This document shows, piece after piece, positions 1-7,541 of a DNA stretch of 18,563 bases (the first letter of the stretch is position 1; each line of letters starts with the position of its first letter). The stretch is from Marinilabiliaceae bacterium (GTDB taxonomy: Bacteria > Bacteroidota > Bacteroidia > Bacteroidales > Marinilabiliaceae). The translations under genes were made by a program, and so were the position numbers. The notes beneath the pieces were generated by a model. The model did not search any database. It was not told the DNA's origin and saw only the letters and a program-made list of their open reading frames with translations. The stretch spans positions 1 through 18,563 of the forward strand of contig JALVBA010000316.1 of assembly GCA_027010905.1 (NCBI GenBank). The letters run 5' to 3'.

Positions 1-1074
1 GGTAAGCGTTGCCAAACCAATCACCAGTGAGGGGTTGAACTTATCAGCATAGCTCAAGGCATCAGCAAGAATCATACGCCCCTCGGCATCGGTATTTAAC
101 ACCTCAACAGTTTTACCGCTGTACATTGTAATAATATCTCCCGGTACATAGGCATTCAGTCCCGGACGATTGTCTGTTGCAGGCACCAGTGCAACAACAT
201 GAAAAGGTATTTTGTTAGATGCCAAAGCAACCATTGTACCGATAACCGATGCTGCGCCCCCCATGTCTGCCTTCATATCATCCAGACTTCCCGGAGGTGT
301 TTTCAGATTTATACCACCGGTATCAAACACAACACCTTTACCTACAATTACAACAGGTGTATCGTTAGTGGCATCTTCAGGTTTCCACTCCATAACAATA
401 AAAGCCGGAGGATCCTGACTCCCTCGGTTCACAGCAAGCAGTCCTCCCATCTTTAAGGATTCTATTTTTGATTTACTGTAGACATCAGCCGAGAAACCAT
501 GTTCAGCTGACAACTCTTTAACAACCTTGCTAAGCTGCTTCACATCCAATTTGTTCACCGGCTCATTAACCATGTTACGTGTAATAAACACTGCTTCACA
601 CAAGTTCTGCAGCTCCATACAGTCGGCAATATTAACAGTAGAAGAGGCTACATGTACCTCTTTCAATCCTACCTCATTCTCCTTCTTCTCAGTTTTATAT
701 TTGTCGAAAAAGTAGGATGCCAACACCAACCCTTCAACGAAAGACAGAGTTGCCTCTTTTGTTCCGGTAAGATCAAAAACCGTTACTTTGTCCGATTTCA
801 CTTTTTTCAACGACTGCCATAGCGAGTGTCCGTCCTTTCGTAACTCCTCTTTATCGTCATTAGTAACTTCTGAGAGTTTCAGAATCCTCACAAACTTGTG
901 ATTATCCAGACCCGGAAGTTGAACAAAGGTATTCTTATCTTCAACTGTCTTCTTTATAAAACTTATTTCATCATTGGAAAAACCAAAATCAGAGAGAATA
1001 TCGGAATTCTCAACGATAAAAATATCGGCAGCACCTCTTTTTCTGTCTGAGGTATGAATGATATGTGGTATCAT
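1..1074 (-). CDS. pepA: Leucyl aminopeptidase, M17 family (3' end outside window)
   Basis: Metallo-exopeptidase that removes N-terminal residues from peptides in the cytoplasm. The first 358 codons are present; the C-terminal part (roughly 100 residues in this family) lies beyond position 1. ATG at 1074-1072. The catalytic domain is clear: GKGVVFDTGG (K246, D251), then catalytic-type Lys at 258 in GGINLK, MKADMGG with D270, and NTDAEGR (D329, E331, R333). These line up with the two-metal site and the catalytic Lys and Arg of E. coli PepA. Residues 1-160 form the poorly conserved N-terminal domain. The gene is divergent from aspA across a 125 bp spacer. The family is certain; whether it is PepA- or PepB-like in specificity cannot be told here. 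Confidence 0.95.
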   Translation of the reverse strand, partial: MIPHIIHTSDRKRGAADIFIVENSDILSDFGFSNDEISFIKKTVEDKNTFVQLPGLDNHKFVRILKLSEVTNDDKEELRKDGHSLWQSLKKVKSDKVTVFDLTGTKEATLSFVEGLVLASYFFDKYKTEKKENEVGLKEVHVASSTVNIADCMELQNLCEAVFITRNMVNEPVNKLDVKQLSKVVKELSAEHGFSADVYSKSKIESLKMGGLLAVNRGSQDPPAFIVMEWKPEDATNDTPVVIVGKGVVFDTGGINLKTPPGSLDDMKADMGGAASVIGTMVALASNKIPFHVVALVPATDNRPGLNAYVPGDIITMYSGKTVEVLNTDAEGRMILADALSYADKFNPSLVIGLATLT

Positions 1075-1101
1075 ATTTTTTTATTTTTATTGTTTAATGC
1101 T

Positions 1102-1109
1102 CAAAGTTA
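1102..1109 (-). promoter_or_regulatory. Candidate -7 element of the aminopeptidase promoter
   Basis: The minus strand reads TAACTTTG, an exact match to the Bacteroidota -7 consensus TAnnTTTG, 28 bp before the ATG. No clean TTTG is seen at the -33 position (a GTTC lies near it), so the call rests on the -7 box and its distance to the gene. Confidence 0.4.
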
Positions 1110-1149
1110 CTTTTTAACATGAAAAGAACATGAATTTTTACTAAAATAG

Positions 1150-1180
1150 TTTTCCAATAGATTTTAAAACTGTAAATTTC
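1150..1180 (+). promoter_or_regulatory. Weak candidate aspA promoter
   Basis: TTTTC at 1150-1154 and TAAATTTC at 1173-1180, spaced 18 bp, resemble TTTG-N19-TAnnTTTG with one mismatch in each box. It lies 20 bp before the aspA start and is the best match in the spacer. Confidence 0.3.
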
Positions 1181-1199
1181 AAAAAATAAATACAGAACT

Positions 1200-2591
1200 A
1201 TGAAAACAAGAAAAGAGAGTGATTTAATAGGAGAATTGAACGTTCCGGCTGATGCGTACTATGGAGTTCAAACGCAACGGGCAATTGATAATTTCGACAT
1301 TTCAACAGCCAAACTTAGTCACTACCGTCAGTTTATCTGGGGACTGGGTGCTGTAAAGATGGCCGCAACCCTTACCAACCATGACTTAGGACTGCTTGAT
1401 TCAGACGTGAAGGAGGCAATCGTTCAAACCTGTAAGGAGATGATGGACGGAAAATTTGACAATCAGTTCCCCATAGATATGGTACAGGGTGGTGCCGGTA
1501 CTTCTACAAATATGAATGCCAACGAGGTGATAGCAAACAGGGCTCTTGAAATTATGGGATATAAAAAGGGAGAGTATGAACACTGCTCCCCAAACGACCA
1601 TGTTAACCTTTCTCAATCGACTAACGATGCCTACCCTACCGCCATCAAGCTGGCTCTGCTAAGAATGAATAACAATCTGATTGAGTATGTAAAGCAGTTG
1701 GTAGAGTCGTTTCACAAAAAGGGAGATGAGTTTGCTGATGTGTTGAAGATGGGACGTACGCAGTTGCAGGATGCTGTTCCAATGACACTGGGACAGGAGT
1801 TTAAAGCTTTTGCCAGCAACCTGAATGAGGAGATTGCACGATTATCGCAAAACGCACACCTCTTTAACGAAGTAAATATGGGAGCAACAGCCATCGGAAC
1901 AGGGATAAATTCAATGGAAGGATATGCCGAAAGCTGCACTAACCATCTGGCCAGGATCACAGGATTCCCTATAGTTTTAGCAACCGATCTGGTTGAAGCA
2001 ACTCCCGACACCGGCTCGTATGTGATTTTCTCATCTGCCCTTAAACGTATGGCTGTTAAGCTTTCTAAAATAAGTAACGATTTGAGGCTGCTATCCTCCG
2101 GGCCAAGAGCCGGATTTAATGAGATTAATCTGCCGGCTGTTCAGCCCGGGTCAAGCATAATGCCGGGAAAAGTAAATCCGGTTATTCCGGAGGTGATGAA
2201 TCAGATATGCTTTAGGGTGATTGGTAATGACCTTACCGTAACTTTCGCTGCTGAAGCCGGGCAGTTACAGTTGAATGCAATGGAGCCTGTTTTAGCCTAC
2301 AGCATCATGGAGTCGATGGTATTTCTGAAACGTGGCATGGACACGCTGAGAACAAAGTGTATTGATGGAATCACAGCAAACAGAGAGGTGTGCAATACGA
2401 TGGTTCAAAAAAGCATCGGTATCGTTACAGCACTCAATCCGGTTATTGGATACAAACACAGTACCAGGATAGCCAAAAAGGCTTTAGAGACGGGTAAAGG
2501 TGTTTACGAGATTGTACTGGAAGAGGGTATCCTATCCAAAACAGAACTGGATGAGATACTGAAACCTGAAAATATGCTTGGGCCTCATTGA
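1200..2591 (+). CDS. aspA: Aspartate ammonia-lyase (aspartase)
   Basis: Reversibly deaminates L-aspartate to fumarate and ammonia, feeding the TCA cycle or fumarate respiration. It has 463 residues, against 478 in E. coli AspA. The fumarase/aspartase signature GSSIMPGKVNP is at 317-327, with S318 in the position of the catalytic base and K324 and N326 in the carboxylate-binding positions. T101 (GAGTSTNMN), S140-T141 (QSTNDAYPT) and T187 also match aspartase. GRTQLQDAVPMTLGQEF at 185-201, SPNDHVN and the C-terminal ALNPVIGY region follow E. coli AspA rather than FumC, which has His after the GRT motif. That is why I call aspartase and not class II fumarase. It is followed 68 bp later by aqpZ on the same strand. 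No strong terminator is seen between them. Confidence 0.93.
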   Translation: MKTRKESDLIGELNVPADAYYGVQTQRAIDNFDISTAKLSHYRQFIWGLGAVKMAATLTNHDLGLLDSDVKEAIVQTCKEMMDGKFDNQFPIDMVQGGAGTSTNMNANEVIANRALEIMGYKKGEYEHCSPNDHVNLSQSTNDAYPTAIKLALLRMNNNLIEYVKQLVESFHKKGDEFADVLKMGRTQLQDAVPMTLGQEFKAFASNLNEEIARLSQNAHLFNEVNMGATAIGTGINSMEGYAESCTNHLARITGFPIVLATDLVEATPDTGSYVIFSSALKRMAVKLSKISNDLRLLSSGPRAGFNEINLPAVQPGSSIMPGKVNPVIPEVMNQICFRVIGNDLTVTFAAEAGQLQLNAMEPVLAYSIMESMVFLKRGMDTLRTKCIDGITANREVCNTMVQKSIGIVTALNPVIGYKHSTRIAKKALETGKGVYEIVLEEGILSKTELDEILKPENMLGPH

Positions 2592-2659
2592 GAAGTACAG
2601 TTCTTGTTTCTCCCAAAAATTTTCCTTAAATTGTTGGTTCATATTTAAAAACACAAATC

Positions 2660-3355
2660 ATGAAAAAACTTGTAGCAGAATTTATCGGAACATTATGGTT
2701 AGTACTTGGGGGATGCGGAAGTGCGGTATTGGCCGCTAGCTATCCTGAATTGGGAATTGGATTCGTTGGTGTCGCCATTGCTTTTGGCCTTACTGTGTTA
2801 ACCATGGTATATGCCGTGGGGAACATCTCAGGAGGGCATTTTAACCCCGCAGTATCTATCGGCCTCTGGATGGGTGGACGATTTAACAGCAAAGAGTTGC
2901 TACCCTACATCGTATCACAAGTATTGGGAGGAATTGCCGGAGCTGCAATACTCTACATCATTGCAAGTGGCAAACCAGGATTTGAGTTAGGTGGCTTCGC
3001 AGCTAACGGATACGGAGAGCACTCACCCGATGGTTACAGTATGACTGCCGCTCTGGTTACTGAATTTGTAATGACATTTATGTTTCTTATTATCATTCTT
3101 GGGGCTACACATCCTAAAGCACCAAAAGGATTTGCCGGACTGGCAATTGGATTAGGACTAACTCTGATTCACCTAATTAGTATTCCAGTGACAAACACTT
3201 CGGTTAACCCTGCCAGAAGTACAAGTCAGGCAATTTTTGTGGGTGACTGGGCGGTGAGTCAGTTGTGGCTGTTTTGGGTAGCACCTATAGCAGGAGCTAT
3301 TGTAGCCGGAGTTGTCTTCAAATATTTAGAGTCATCTAATACCGAGAATGAATAA
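2660..3355 (+). CDS. aqpZ: Aquaporin Z (water channel)
   Basis: Inner-membrane tetrameric water channel of the MIP family, 231 residues and the same size as E. coli AqpZ. Both NPA boxes are intact: GGHFNPAVSIG (NPA 62-64) and TSVNPARST (NPA 183-185). The aromatic/Arg selectivity filter residues F42, H171, T180 and R186 match those of AqpZ (F43/H174/T183/R189), pointing to a strict water channel rather than a glycerol facilitator. Six hydrophobic segments are visible. NGYGEHSPDGYSM at 116-128 is the extracellular loop typical of AqpZ. The ATG at 2660 fits the family start (KLVAEFIGT). Confidence 0.97.
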   Translation: MKKLVAEFIGTLWLVLGGCGSAVLAASYPELGIGFVGVAIAFGLTVLTMVYAVGNISGGHFNPAVSIGLWMGGRFNSKELLPYIVSQVLGGIAGAAILYIIASGKPGFELGGFAANGYGEHSPDGYSMTAALVTEFVMTFMFLIIILGATHPKAPKGFAGLAIGLGLTLIHLISIPVTNTSVNPARSTSQAIFVGDWAVSQLWLFWVAPIAGAIVAGVVFKYLESSNTENE

Positions 3356-3374
3356 GTCCAATCTATCAAGGGTG

Positions 3375-3406
3375 CAGGAGCTGACTTTAAGTATTGTCAT
3401 CTCCTG
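3375..3406 (+). terminator. Stem-loop between aqpZ and the DUF5808 gene
   Basis: CAGGAGCTGAC (3375-3385) and GTCATCTCCTG (3396-3406) pair over 11 positions with one C/T mismatch and a 10-nt loop. No T-run follows, so it may be a weak terminator, an mRNA-stabilising hairpin or a processing site rather than a standard intrinsic terminator. Confidence 0.35.
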
Positions 3407-3434
3407 TGTCTTACATAAATAAAAGCTGAAACCG

Positions 3435-3653
3435 ATGGGTAACCCTGGAAATGATAGACAGTATGACTTTTGGCATAAAGACCCCAACAACTGGAAGGGT
3501 GGTGTTTTCTATTTTAACAAGAAAGATCCTCGTGTAAGTGTTCCGAAACGAAATCCTATGTTGGGATGGACTCTGAATTTTGGAAATCCCCTATCCTGGC
3601 TGATACTGGCTTCTATTGCTGTTTTAATTGCTTTAAGCCTAAGATATTTATAG
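3435..3653 (+). CDS. Small DUF5808-type membrane protein
   Basis: A 72-residue protein of unknown function. Residues 10-52 carry the pattern of DUF5808: DFWHKDPNNWKGGVFYFN, KKDPRVSVPKR and GWTLNFGNP. Residues 53-71 form one hydrophobic helix (WLILASIAVLIALSLRYL) ending at the C-terminus, so the soluble motif probably precedes a single membrane anchor. In larger members of this family the domain accompanies DUF1648-type membrane proteins; here it stands alone. It is read in the same direction as aqpZ, 79 bp downstream, and converges on the atl gene. I infer a real gene from the motif; no biochemical role can be given. Confidence 0.8.
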   Translation: MGNPGNDRQYDFWHKDPNNWKGGVFYFNKKDPRVSVPKRNPMLGWTLNFGNPLSWLILASIAVLIALSLRYL

Positions 3654-3734
3654 CAACCCAGATTGTAATATTTCGGCTAAACATCCCGTATAGCGGGGCA
3701 TAAAGGCAAAACGAAGAGGTGGTCTGTTGATAAT

Positions 3735-4064
3735 TCACATATCCATTCCCGGGGGCTCCCAGAGGTGTTTCTCAAAATCCTGAATCTGATTGTCAATAAC
3801 TGTTATTCCCTCGTTCTCTAAAAGCTCCTGCATGGTATTCTCGCCGGGAAAATGCACCTTACCTGTAAGCAGACCTTTACGATTCACCACTCTGTGTGCA
3901 GGCACATACTCATCCTGCTCGTACGACTTGTTCATAGCCCAACCCACCATACGGGCAGCTCCCGGAACACCAATAGCACCGGCTATTGCACCATAGGTGG
4001 TAACCCTTCCGTAAGGAACCAACCTCGCAATGATATATACTTTCTGAAAGAAACTCTTCTCCAT
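3735..4064 (-). CDS. Alkyltransferase-like (ATL) DNA-binding protein
   Basis: Member of the MGMT/Ogt C-terminal domain family, 109 residues. The helix-turn-helix and base-flipping elements are present: GRVTTYGAIA (Y24) and GAARMVGWAM (R39, the Arg-finger position). The active-site motif PCHRV reads PAHRV at 55-59, with Ala56 in place of the alkyl-accepting Cys. By family knowledge such proteins bind O6-alkylguanine without repairing it and hand the lesion to nucleotide excision repair. Ala here, rather than the Trp of E. coli YbaZ, is what I read from the sequence. The start is 4 bp after the trmB stop, so the two genes are co-transcribed. The rest of the fold (VVNRKGLLTG) looks intact. Confidence 0.88.
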   Translation of the reverse strand: MEKSFFQKVYIIARLVPYGRVTTYGAIAGAIGVPGAARMVGWAMNKSYEQDEYVPAHRVVNRKGLLTGKVHFPGENTMQELLENEGITVIDNQIQDFEKHLWEPPGMDM

Positions 4065-4068
4065 AAAG

Positions 4069-4812
4069 CTACCTCCTTTTCACACTGCGACCTGCACTGT
4101 GATAGTCATCAAAATCTATCTCCACATCAGGCTCAGTCAGCGTTTTGTTCTCCGGCATCCTAAACCTCAAATATTTAATTGGTAAACTATGAGCCAGCCA
4201 CTTACTCTCATAAAATGTTTGAATGGAAAGTATCTCCCCGTGAAAACCTGAGCTGTACAAATCATCCTCATCAACCTCGGGTATTATGTTATTTATTTTA
4301 AGTAGTTCACGGGTGTATGTGTACATAAAATTAGAGTCTGTTTTAAGATGGATAAGGCCATTGCCGATCATAATATCCTCATACAATTTCAGAAACCTTG
4401 TTGAAGAGAGACGCTTTCGACTCTTTTTCATCTGTGGGTCGGGGAATGTAAGCCATATCTCTGACACTTCACCCTTTCTAAAAAAAGATGTTATCAGCTC
4501 TATGTTGGTTCTGATAAATGCCACATTAGTGAGACCTTCATCTATGGCATCAGTTGCTCCCCTATGTATCCGTGCACCTTTGATATCAATCCCTATAAAA
4601 TTCTTATCCGGAAAAAGACGGGCAAGACCTACCGTGTACTCTCCTTTGCCGCACCCAAGCTCAAGCACAACAGGATTGCTATTTTTAAAAAAATCCTCCT
4701 GCCATCTTCCCTTCATAAAAAAATCCTTACCATCAATTTCGGCGAATGACACCTGAAAAACATGATTATAGGAATCTAAATCAGCAAACTTTTTTAACTT
4801 ATTTTTACCCAC
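4069..4812 (-). CDS. trmB: tRNA (guanine-N7-)-methyltransferase
   Basis: SAM-dependent enzyme that makes m7G46 in the variable loop of tRNAs. It has 247 residues. SAM motif I is ELGCGKGEYT at 51-60 and the acidic loop is NFIGIDIKGARI at 71-82. The TrmB signature LTFPDPQMKKSRKRL at 121-135 contains the catalytic FPDP. The start codon is GTG (4812-4810). The upstream ATG at 4819 is out of frame and stops after four codons, and the protein beginning MGKNKLKKFAD matches the expected N-terminus of this family. It is the first gene of a two-gene unit with the ATL gene. Confidence 0.95.
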   Translation of the reverse strand: MGKNKLKKFADLDSYNHVFQVSFAEIDGKDFFMKGRWQEDFFKNSNPVVLELGCGKGEYTVGLARLFPDKNFIGIDIKGARIHRGATDAIDEGLTNVAFIRTNIELITSFFRKGEVSEIWLTFPDPQMKKSRKRLSSTRFLKLYEDIMIGNGLIHLKTDSNFMYTYTRELLKINNIIPEVDEDDLYSSGFHGEILSIQTFYESKWLAHSLPIKYLRFRMPENKTLTEPDVEIDFDDYHSAGRSVKRR

Positions 4813-4848
4813 AGAACATCTATTTATTGAGTGAAATATCTTCTTTCA

Positions 4849-4856
4849 CAAAGTTA
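4849..4856 (-). promoter_or_regulatory. Candidate -7 element of the trmB promoter
   Basis: The minus strand reads TAACTTTG, an exact TAnnTTTG, 36 bp before the GTG start. Upstream CTTTC at 4880-4884 could be the -33 box, but the spacing is longer than the usual 19-21. Confidence 0.45.
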
Positions 4857-4895
4857 ATATTTTTCTGCTTCTCTTTTATGAAAGATTAGGTTGAC

Positions 4896-6080
4896 TCAAT
4901 ACAGAAATCCGAACAACCACAGTGGAATAATATTTTTCACGCCTATTTCGATATTATCTCTGACTACATGGGCATTTTCCAATCCTATAATTTGTTTTCT
5001 TGATTTGTTTTGTCCTCCTACTTCAAAGATATAACTATTGTCAACTACAAAGTCTCCCTTATCTGCTAATCCCACAATGTGATTCAATTGAAGATGTTGC
5101 AGGAAAAAAGTCTCTCTGACATTACCTATGTCAGGTTTTGTATCACTTATTGCATAACTCAAATTAGTATTATGAAGCCATATTTTATCAGGTTTACTTA
5201 AAATGCTGATACTTTTATTTTGCTTTCGTTTAGTCCGTATCAGCTCAGCTTTTTCCAACAACTGCAATCCCTGTATTAAAGTATTCCTATGTAATCCAAT
5301 TTTCTCTGCAAGTTTACTAACATTAGGTGTGAAGGGAACATTGTTTGCAAGAATGTAAAGAAGACGTTTAAATTTTGCAATGTTAGCATATTCTATTCCC
5401 TCAATACTTTGCAAATCAATATCCAGAATTAAATTTATTGTATTTGTAATTAATTGATAATACTCGTTATTATAGCCTTGATAATATGGATAGTTACCTG
5501 TTTCAATGAATTCTTTAAAATATTTCAGAGGTTTAATTTTAGAACTTATCTCTAAACTTATCTTCTCATTATTGTTGACAATATTGCTTAATGACAATTT
5601 AGGCAGAGTAATTTTATGATATAATTGCAGAAATTCACGAAAAGACAATTCAGGAAGATGATAACTTACAGCTCGCCTACTTAAATCTGCTTCTCCTTTG
5701 TATATATCAAGTATTGAGGATGATGTAAATATTACCTGAAGTTCCGGAAAATCATCATAAATAAGTTTTATCTCTCTCGACCATCCCGGGTATTTATGAA
5801 CTTCGTCCAAGAGTAGTAGTTCTCCTCCGGTTAACTTAAAGTTTTCAGCTAAAGAGTAAAGGGTGTTTTGCGTAAAAAACAAATCATCTAGAGCTACGTA
5901 TAAGATCTCTTTTGATGAGTGTTTTGCAATTTGCAGCAATAGTGTTGTCTTCCCAACCCCCCTTGCTCCCGGTATCACAATTAACCTATTATTTAAATTA
6001 ATTTCATGATACAAATACCTGAAAAAGATATCAGGGATACTGTCTATTTTTTGCTTTGATTTAACTAATAAATTATCCAT
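4896..6080 (-). CDS. AAA_14-type ATPase with winged-helix and C-terminal domain
   Basis: 394 residues. Walker A is PGARGVGKTT at 37-46, Walker B is LLLLDEVH at 88-95, a sensor-1-like VIFTSSS lies at 116-122, and the Arg-rich SRRAVSYHLPELSFREF follows at 134-150. This order is typical of the AAA_14/DUF4143 ATPases common in Bacteroidota. A helix-turn-helix-like stretch (SKLAEKIGLHRNTLIQGLQLL) follows in the middle. The C-terminus has DFVVDNSYIFEVGGQNK, which resembles a PD-(D/E)xK-like D...ExK pattern; I treat that as possible only. The function of the family is not settled. The gene is visibly more AT-rich than its neighbours (many Ile, Asn and Lys codons), stands alone, and starts directly against a large inverted repeat, which together suggest acquisition by transfer. 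Confidence 0.85.
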   Translation of the reverse strand: MDNLLVKSKQKIDSIPDIFFRYLYHEINLNNRLIVIPGARGVGKTTLLLQIAKHSSKEILYVALDDLFFTQNTLYSLAENFKLTGGELLLLDEVHKYPGWSREIKLIYDDFPELQVIFTSSSILDIYKGEADLSRRAVSYHLPELSFREFLQLYHKITLPKLSLSNIVNNNEKISLEISSKIKPLKYFKEFIETGNYPYYQGYNNEYYQLITNTINLILDIDLQSIEGIEYANIAKFKRLLYILANNVPFTPNVSKLAEKIGLHRNTLIQGLQLLEKAELIRTKRKQNKSISILSKPDKIWLHNTNLSYAISDTKPDIGNVRETFFLQHLQLNHIVGLADKGDFVVDNSYIFEVGGQNKSRKQIIGLENAHVVRDNIEIGVKNIIPLWLFGFLY

Positions 6081-6135
6081 AATTGCTATACATATTAGCG
6101 TTTTTGGGTGTATTTTGCTAACAAATATAGCAATT
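6081..6135. repeat. Inverted repeat covering the ATPase promoter
   Basis: Arms 6081-6099 and 6117-6135 are 19 nt each and pair at 16 of 19 positions, including perfect outer 10-mers AATTGCTATA/TATAGCAATT and inner TTAGC/GCTAA, around a 17-nt centre. The left arm begins directly upstream of the ATG. The minus-strand -7-like box TATATTTG (6122-6129, an exact TAnnTTTG) lies in the right arm. If that box is used, the transcript would contain only one arm, so a DNA-level operator is more likely than an mRNA hairpin. No good -33 box is seen. Confidence 0.6.
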
Positions 6136-6251
6136 AATATTAATCTTTGCTACTCCGAATTGAATATCGCTGAAATTCAAAAGAGTAAGAGTCGTATTTA
6201 GAGCACTCAAAACCACATCCTTATGAAACAACTTATATTTCAGTGGTAACC

Positions 6252-7460
6252 CTACAGCACTCCTTTAGTGCTTGGTAGTCTCTTGTCAAAAGGATCCTTT
6301 CGTATTGCGGCTTTTATTGCTCTGGCAAATGCCTTAAAAATCCCCTCTATTTTATGATGTTCGTTTTCGCCCTCTGCTTTAATATTTATATTGCAGGCAG
6401 CGGCATCAGAGAAGCTTTTAAAAAAGTGGAGGAACATCTCTGTGGGCATGTCACCAACCATCTCGCGCTTAAAGTCAGCATCCCACACTATCCATGCTCT
6501 TCCTCCAAAATCAATAAGTACCTGAGCCATGCAGTCGTCCATTGGAAGGCTAAAGCCATAACGCTCAATCCCTCGTTTGTCGCCCAGTGCCTTTTTAACT
6601 GCCTCCCCCAGTGCCAGAGCAGTATCTTCAATGGTGTGATGCTCGTCCACGTTCAGGTCACCATTTACCTTCACCGTAAGGTCGCACCCCGAATGACGAC
6701 CTATCTGATCGAGCATGTGGTCAAAGAATCCAAGCCCTGTGTAGATATCGGTTTTGCCGGTTCCATCAATATTGATTGTAACCTCGATATCGGTTTCTGA
6801 GGTTTTTCGGGTAACTGTTGCTGAACGCTCCGTTTTCAAAAGAAATTCCGAAACAGCCTCCCAGAAAGGAGTAGTTAAAACAGCAACATCTTCAAACCCT
6901 TTCTCTTTTAGCTCCTCAAGGCCGGAGTTCTCATTTGTCAGTAAGATTGCTTTACAACCAAGATTCTTAGCCAGCTCCACATCTGTAATACGATCACCTA
7001 TCACAAATGAACCTGCCAAATCGTACTCGTCACTAAAATATTTCTGCAACATTCCCGTTCCCGGTTTGCGGTTGGGTGAATTCTCTTCGGGAAGAGAGGG
7101 GTCGATATGGATTTCGTTAAAAGTTAATCCTTCATTTTCGAGTGCAGTTAGCATTTTTTTCTGTGCCGGCCAGAAAGTATCTTCCGGAAAAGAGTTTGTC
7201 CCAAGGCCATCCTGATTAGAGACCATCACCAACTCAAAATCAAGATTATTAACTATTCGCGTCAGATTTTGAAAAACACCGGGATAGAACTCCAGTTTCT
7301 CAAGAGAGTCAATCTGATAGTCAACAGGTGGTTCAACAATCAGTGTTCCGTCACGATCGATGAATAGTACTTTTGCCCCCCTCTTATCTTCCGCTTTGTC
7401 GGAACCGGCTCCACTTAGGGGGGAGGCTATATCTTTATTTGTATTACTATTCTTTTTCAT
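6252..7460 (-). CDS. hisB: Bifunctional histidinol-phosphatase / imidazoleglycerol-phosphate dehydratase
   Basis: Catalyses two steps of histidine synthesis. The N-terminal HAD phosphatase has VLFIDRDGTL (nucleophile D35, D37), VSNQDG at 80-85, RKPGTGM at 131-137 and GDRITDVELAKNLG at 155-168. The dehydratase domain spans about 213-402 with FFDHMLDQIGRHSG, DEHHTIEDTA, HFFKSFS and EGENEHHKIE, all metal-binding His motifs intact. Where E. coli HisB has a zinc-binding Cys-x-His...Cys-x-Cys loop, this one has DPSLPEENSPN with no Cys. Residues 13-29 are encoded by a palindromic repeat also found in hisC. No start codon exists between the repeat and the HAD core, so the repeat must be translated. 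It is the last gene of the his operon in this window; hisH, hisA, hisF and hisI are not here. Confidence 0.95.
   Translation of the reverse strand: MKKNSNTNKDIASPLSGAGSDKAEDKRGAKVLFIDRDGTLIVEPPVDYQIDSLEKLEFYPGVFQNLTRIVNNLDFELVMVSNQDGLGTNSFPEDTFWPAQKKMLTALENEGLTFNEIHIDPSLPEENSPNRKPGTGMLQKYFSDEYDLAGSFVIGDRITDVELAKNLGCKAILLTNENSGLEELKEKGFEDVAVLTTPFWEAVSEFLLKTERSATVTRKTSETDIEVTINIDGTGKTDIYTGLGFFDHMLDQIGRHSGCDLTVKVNGDLNVDEHHTIEDTALALGEAVKKALGDKRGIERYGFSLPMDDCMAQVLIDFGGRAWIVWDADFKREMVGDMPTEMFLHFFKSFSDAAACNINIKAEGENEHHKIEGIFKAFARAIKAAIRKDPFDKRLPSTKGVL
7375..7427. repeat. C/G-rich palindromic repeat, copy A (in frame in hisB)
   Basis: 53 bp, identical to copy B (8567-8619) at 43 positions. It begins GCCCCCCTC and ends CTTAGGGGGGAGG, so the ends can pair, with an inner hairpin TTCCG-CTTTGT-CGGAA. 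Read on the minus strand in the hisB frame it gives SPLSGAGSDKAEDKRGA. Confidence 0.8.
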
Positions 7461-7513
7461 AAGTAATATTTTAATCTCAACATTTCGTAGTTTTAAAATC
7501 CGGTTTCATGGTT

Positions 7514-7541
7514 CTCCCCCTAAGGGGGAGTTAGAGGGGGC
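7514..7541. repeat. C/G-rich palindromic repeat, copy C (hisC stop / hisC-hisB spacer)
   Basis: Contains the near-perfect palindrome CTCCCCCTAAGGGGGAG (7514-7530) followed by TTAGAGGGGGC. Its reverse complement aligns with copy D. It is a short version of the family lacking the TTCCGC...GCGGAA core of copies A and B. The hisC stop codon TAA and the preceding Pro and Leu codons lie inside it. Confidence 0.7.

Noticed and set aside
1200..2591. Class II fumarase (fumC) as the identity of this gene
   Set aside because: The shared GSSIMPxKVNP signature fits both, but GRTQLQDAVPMTLGQEF, QSTNDAYPT and the overall likeness to E. coli AspA favour aspartase.
3676..3705. CCCG-TATAG-CGGG hairpin between the DUF5808 gene and atl
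   Set aside because: Only four paired bases and no T-run; too weak to call a terminator.
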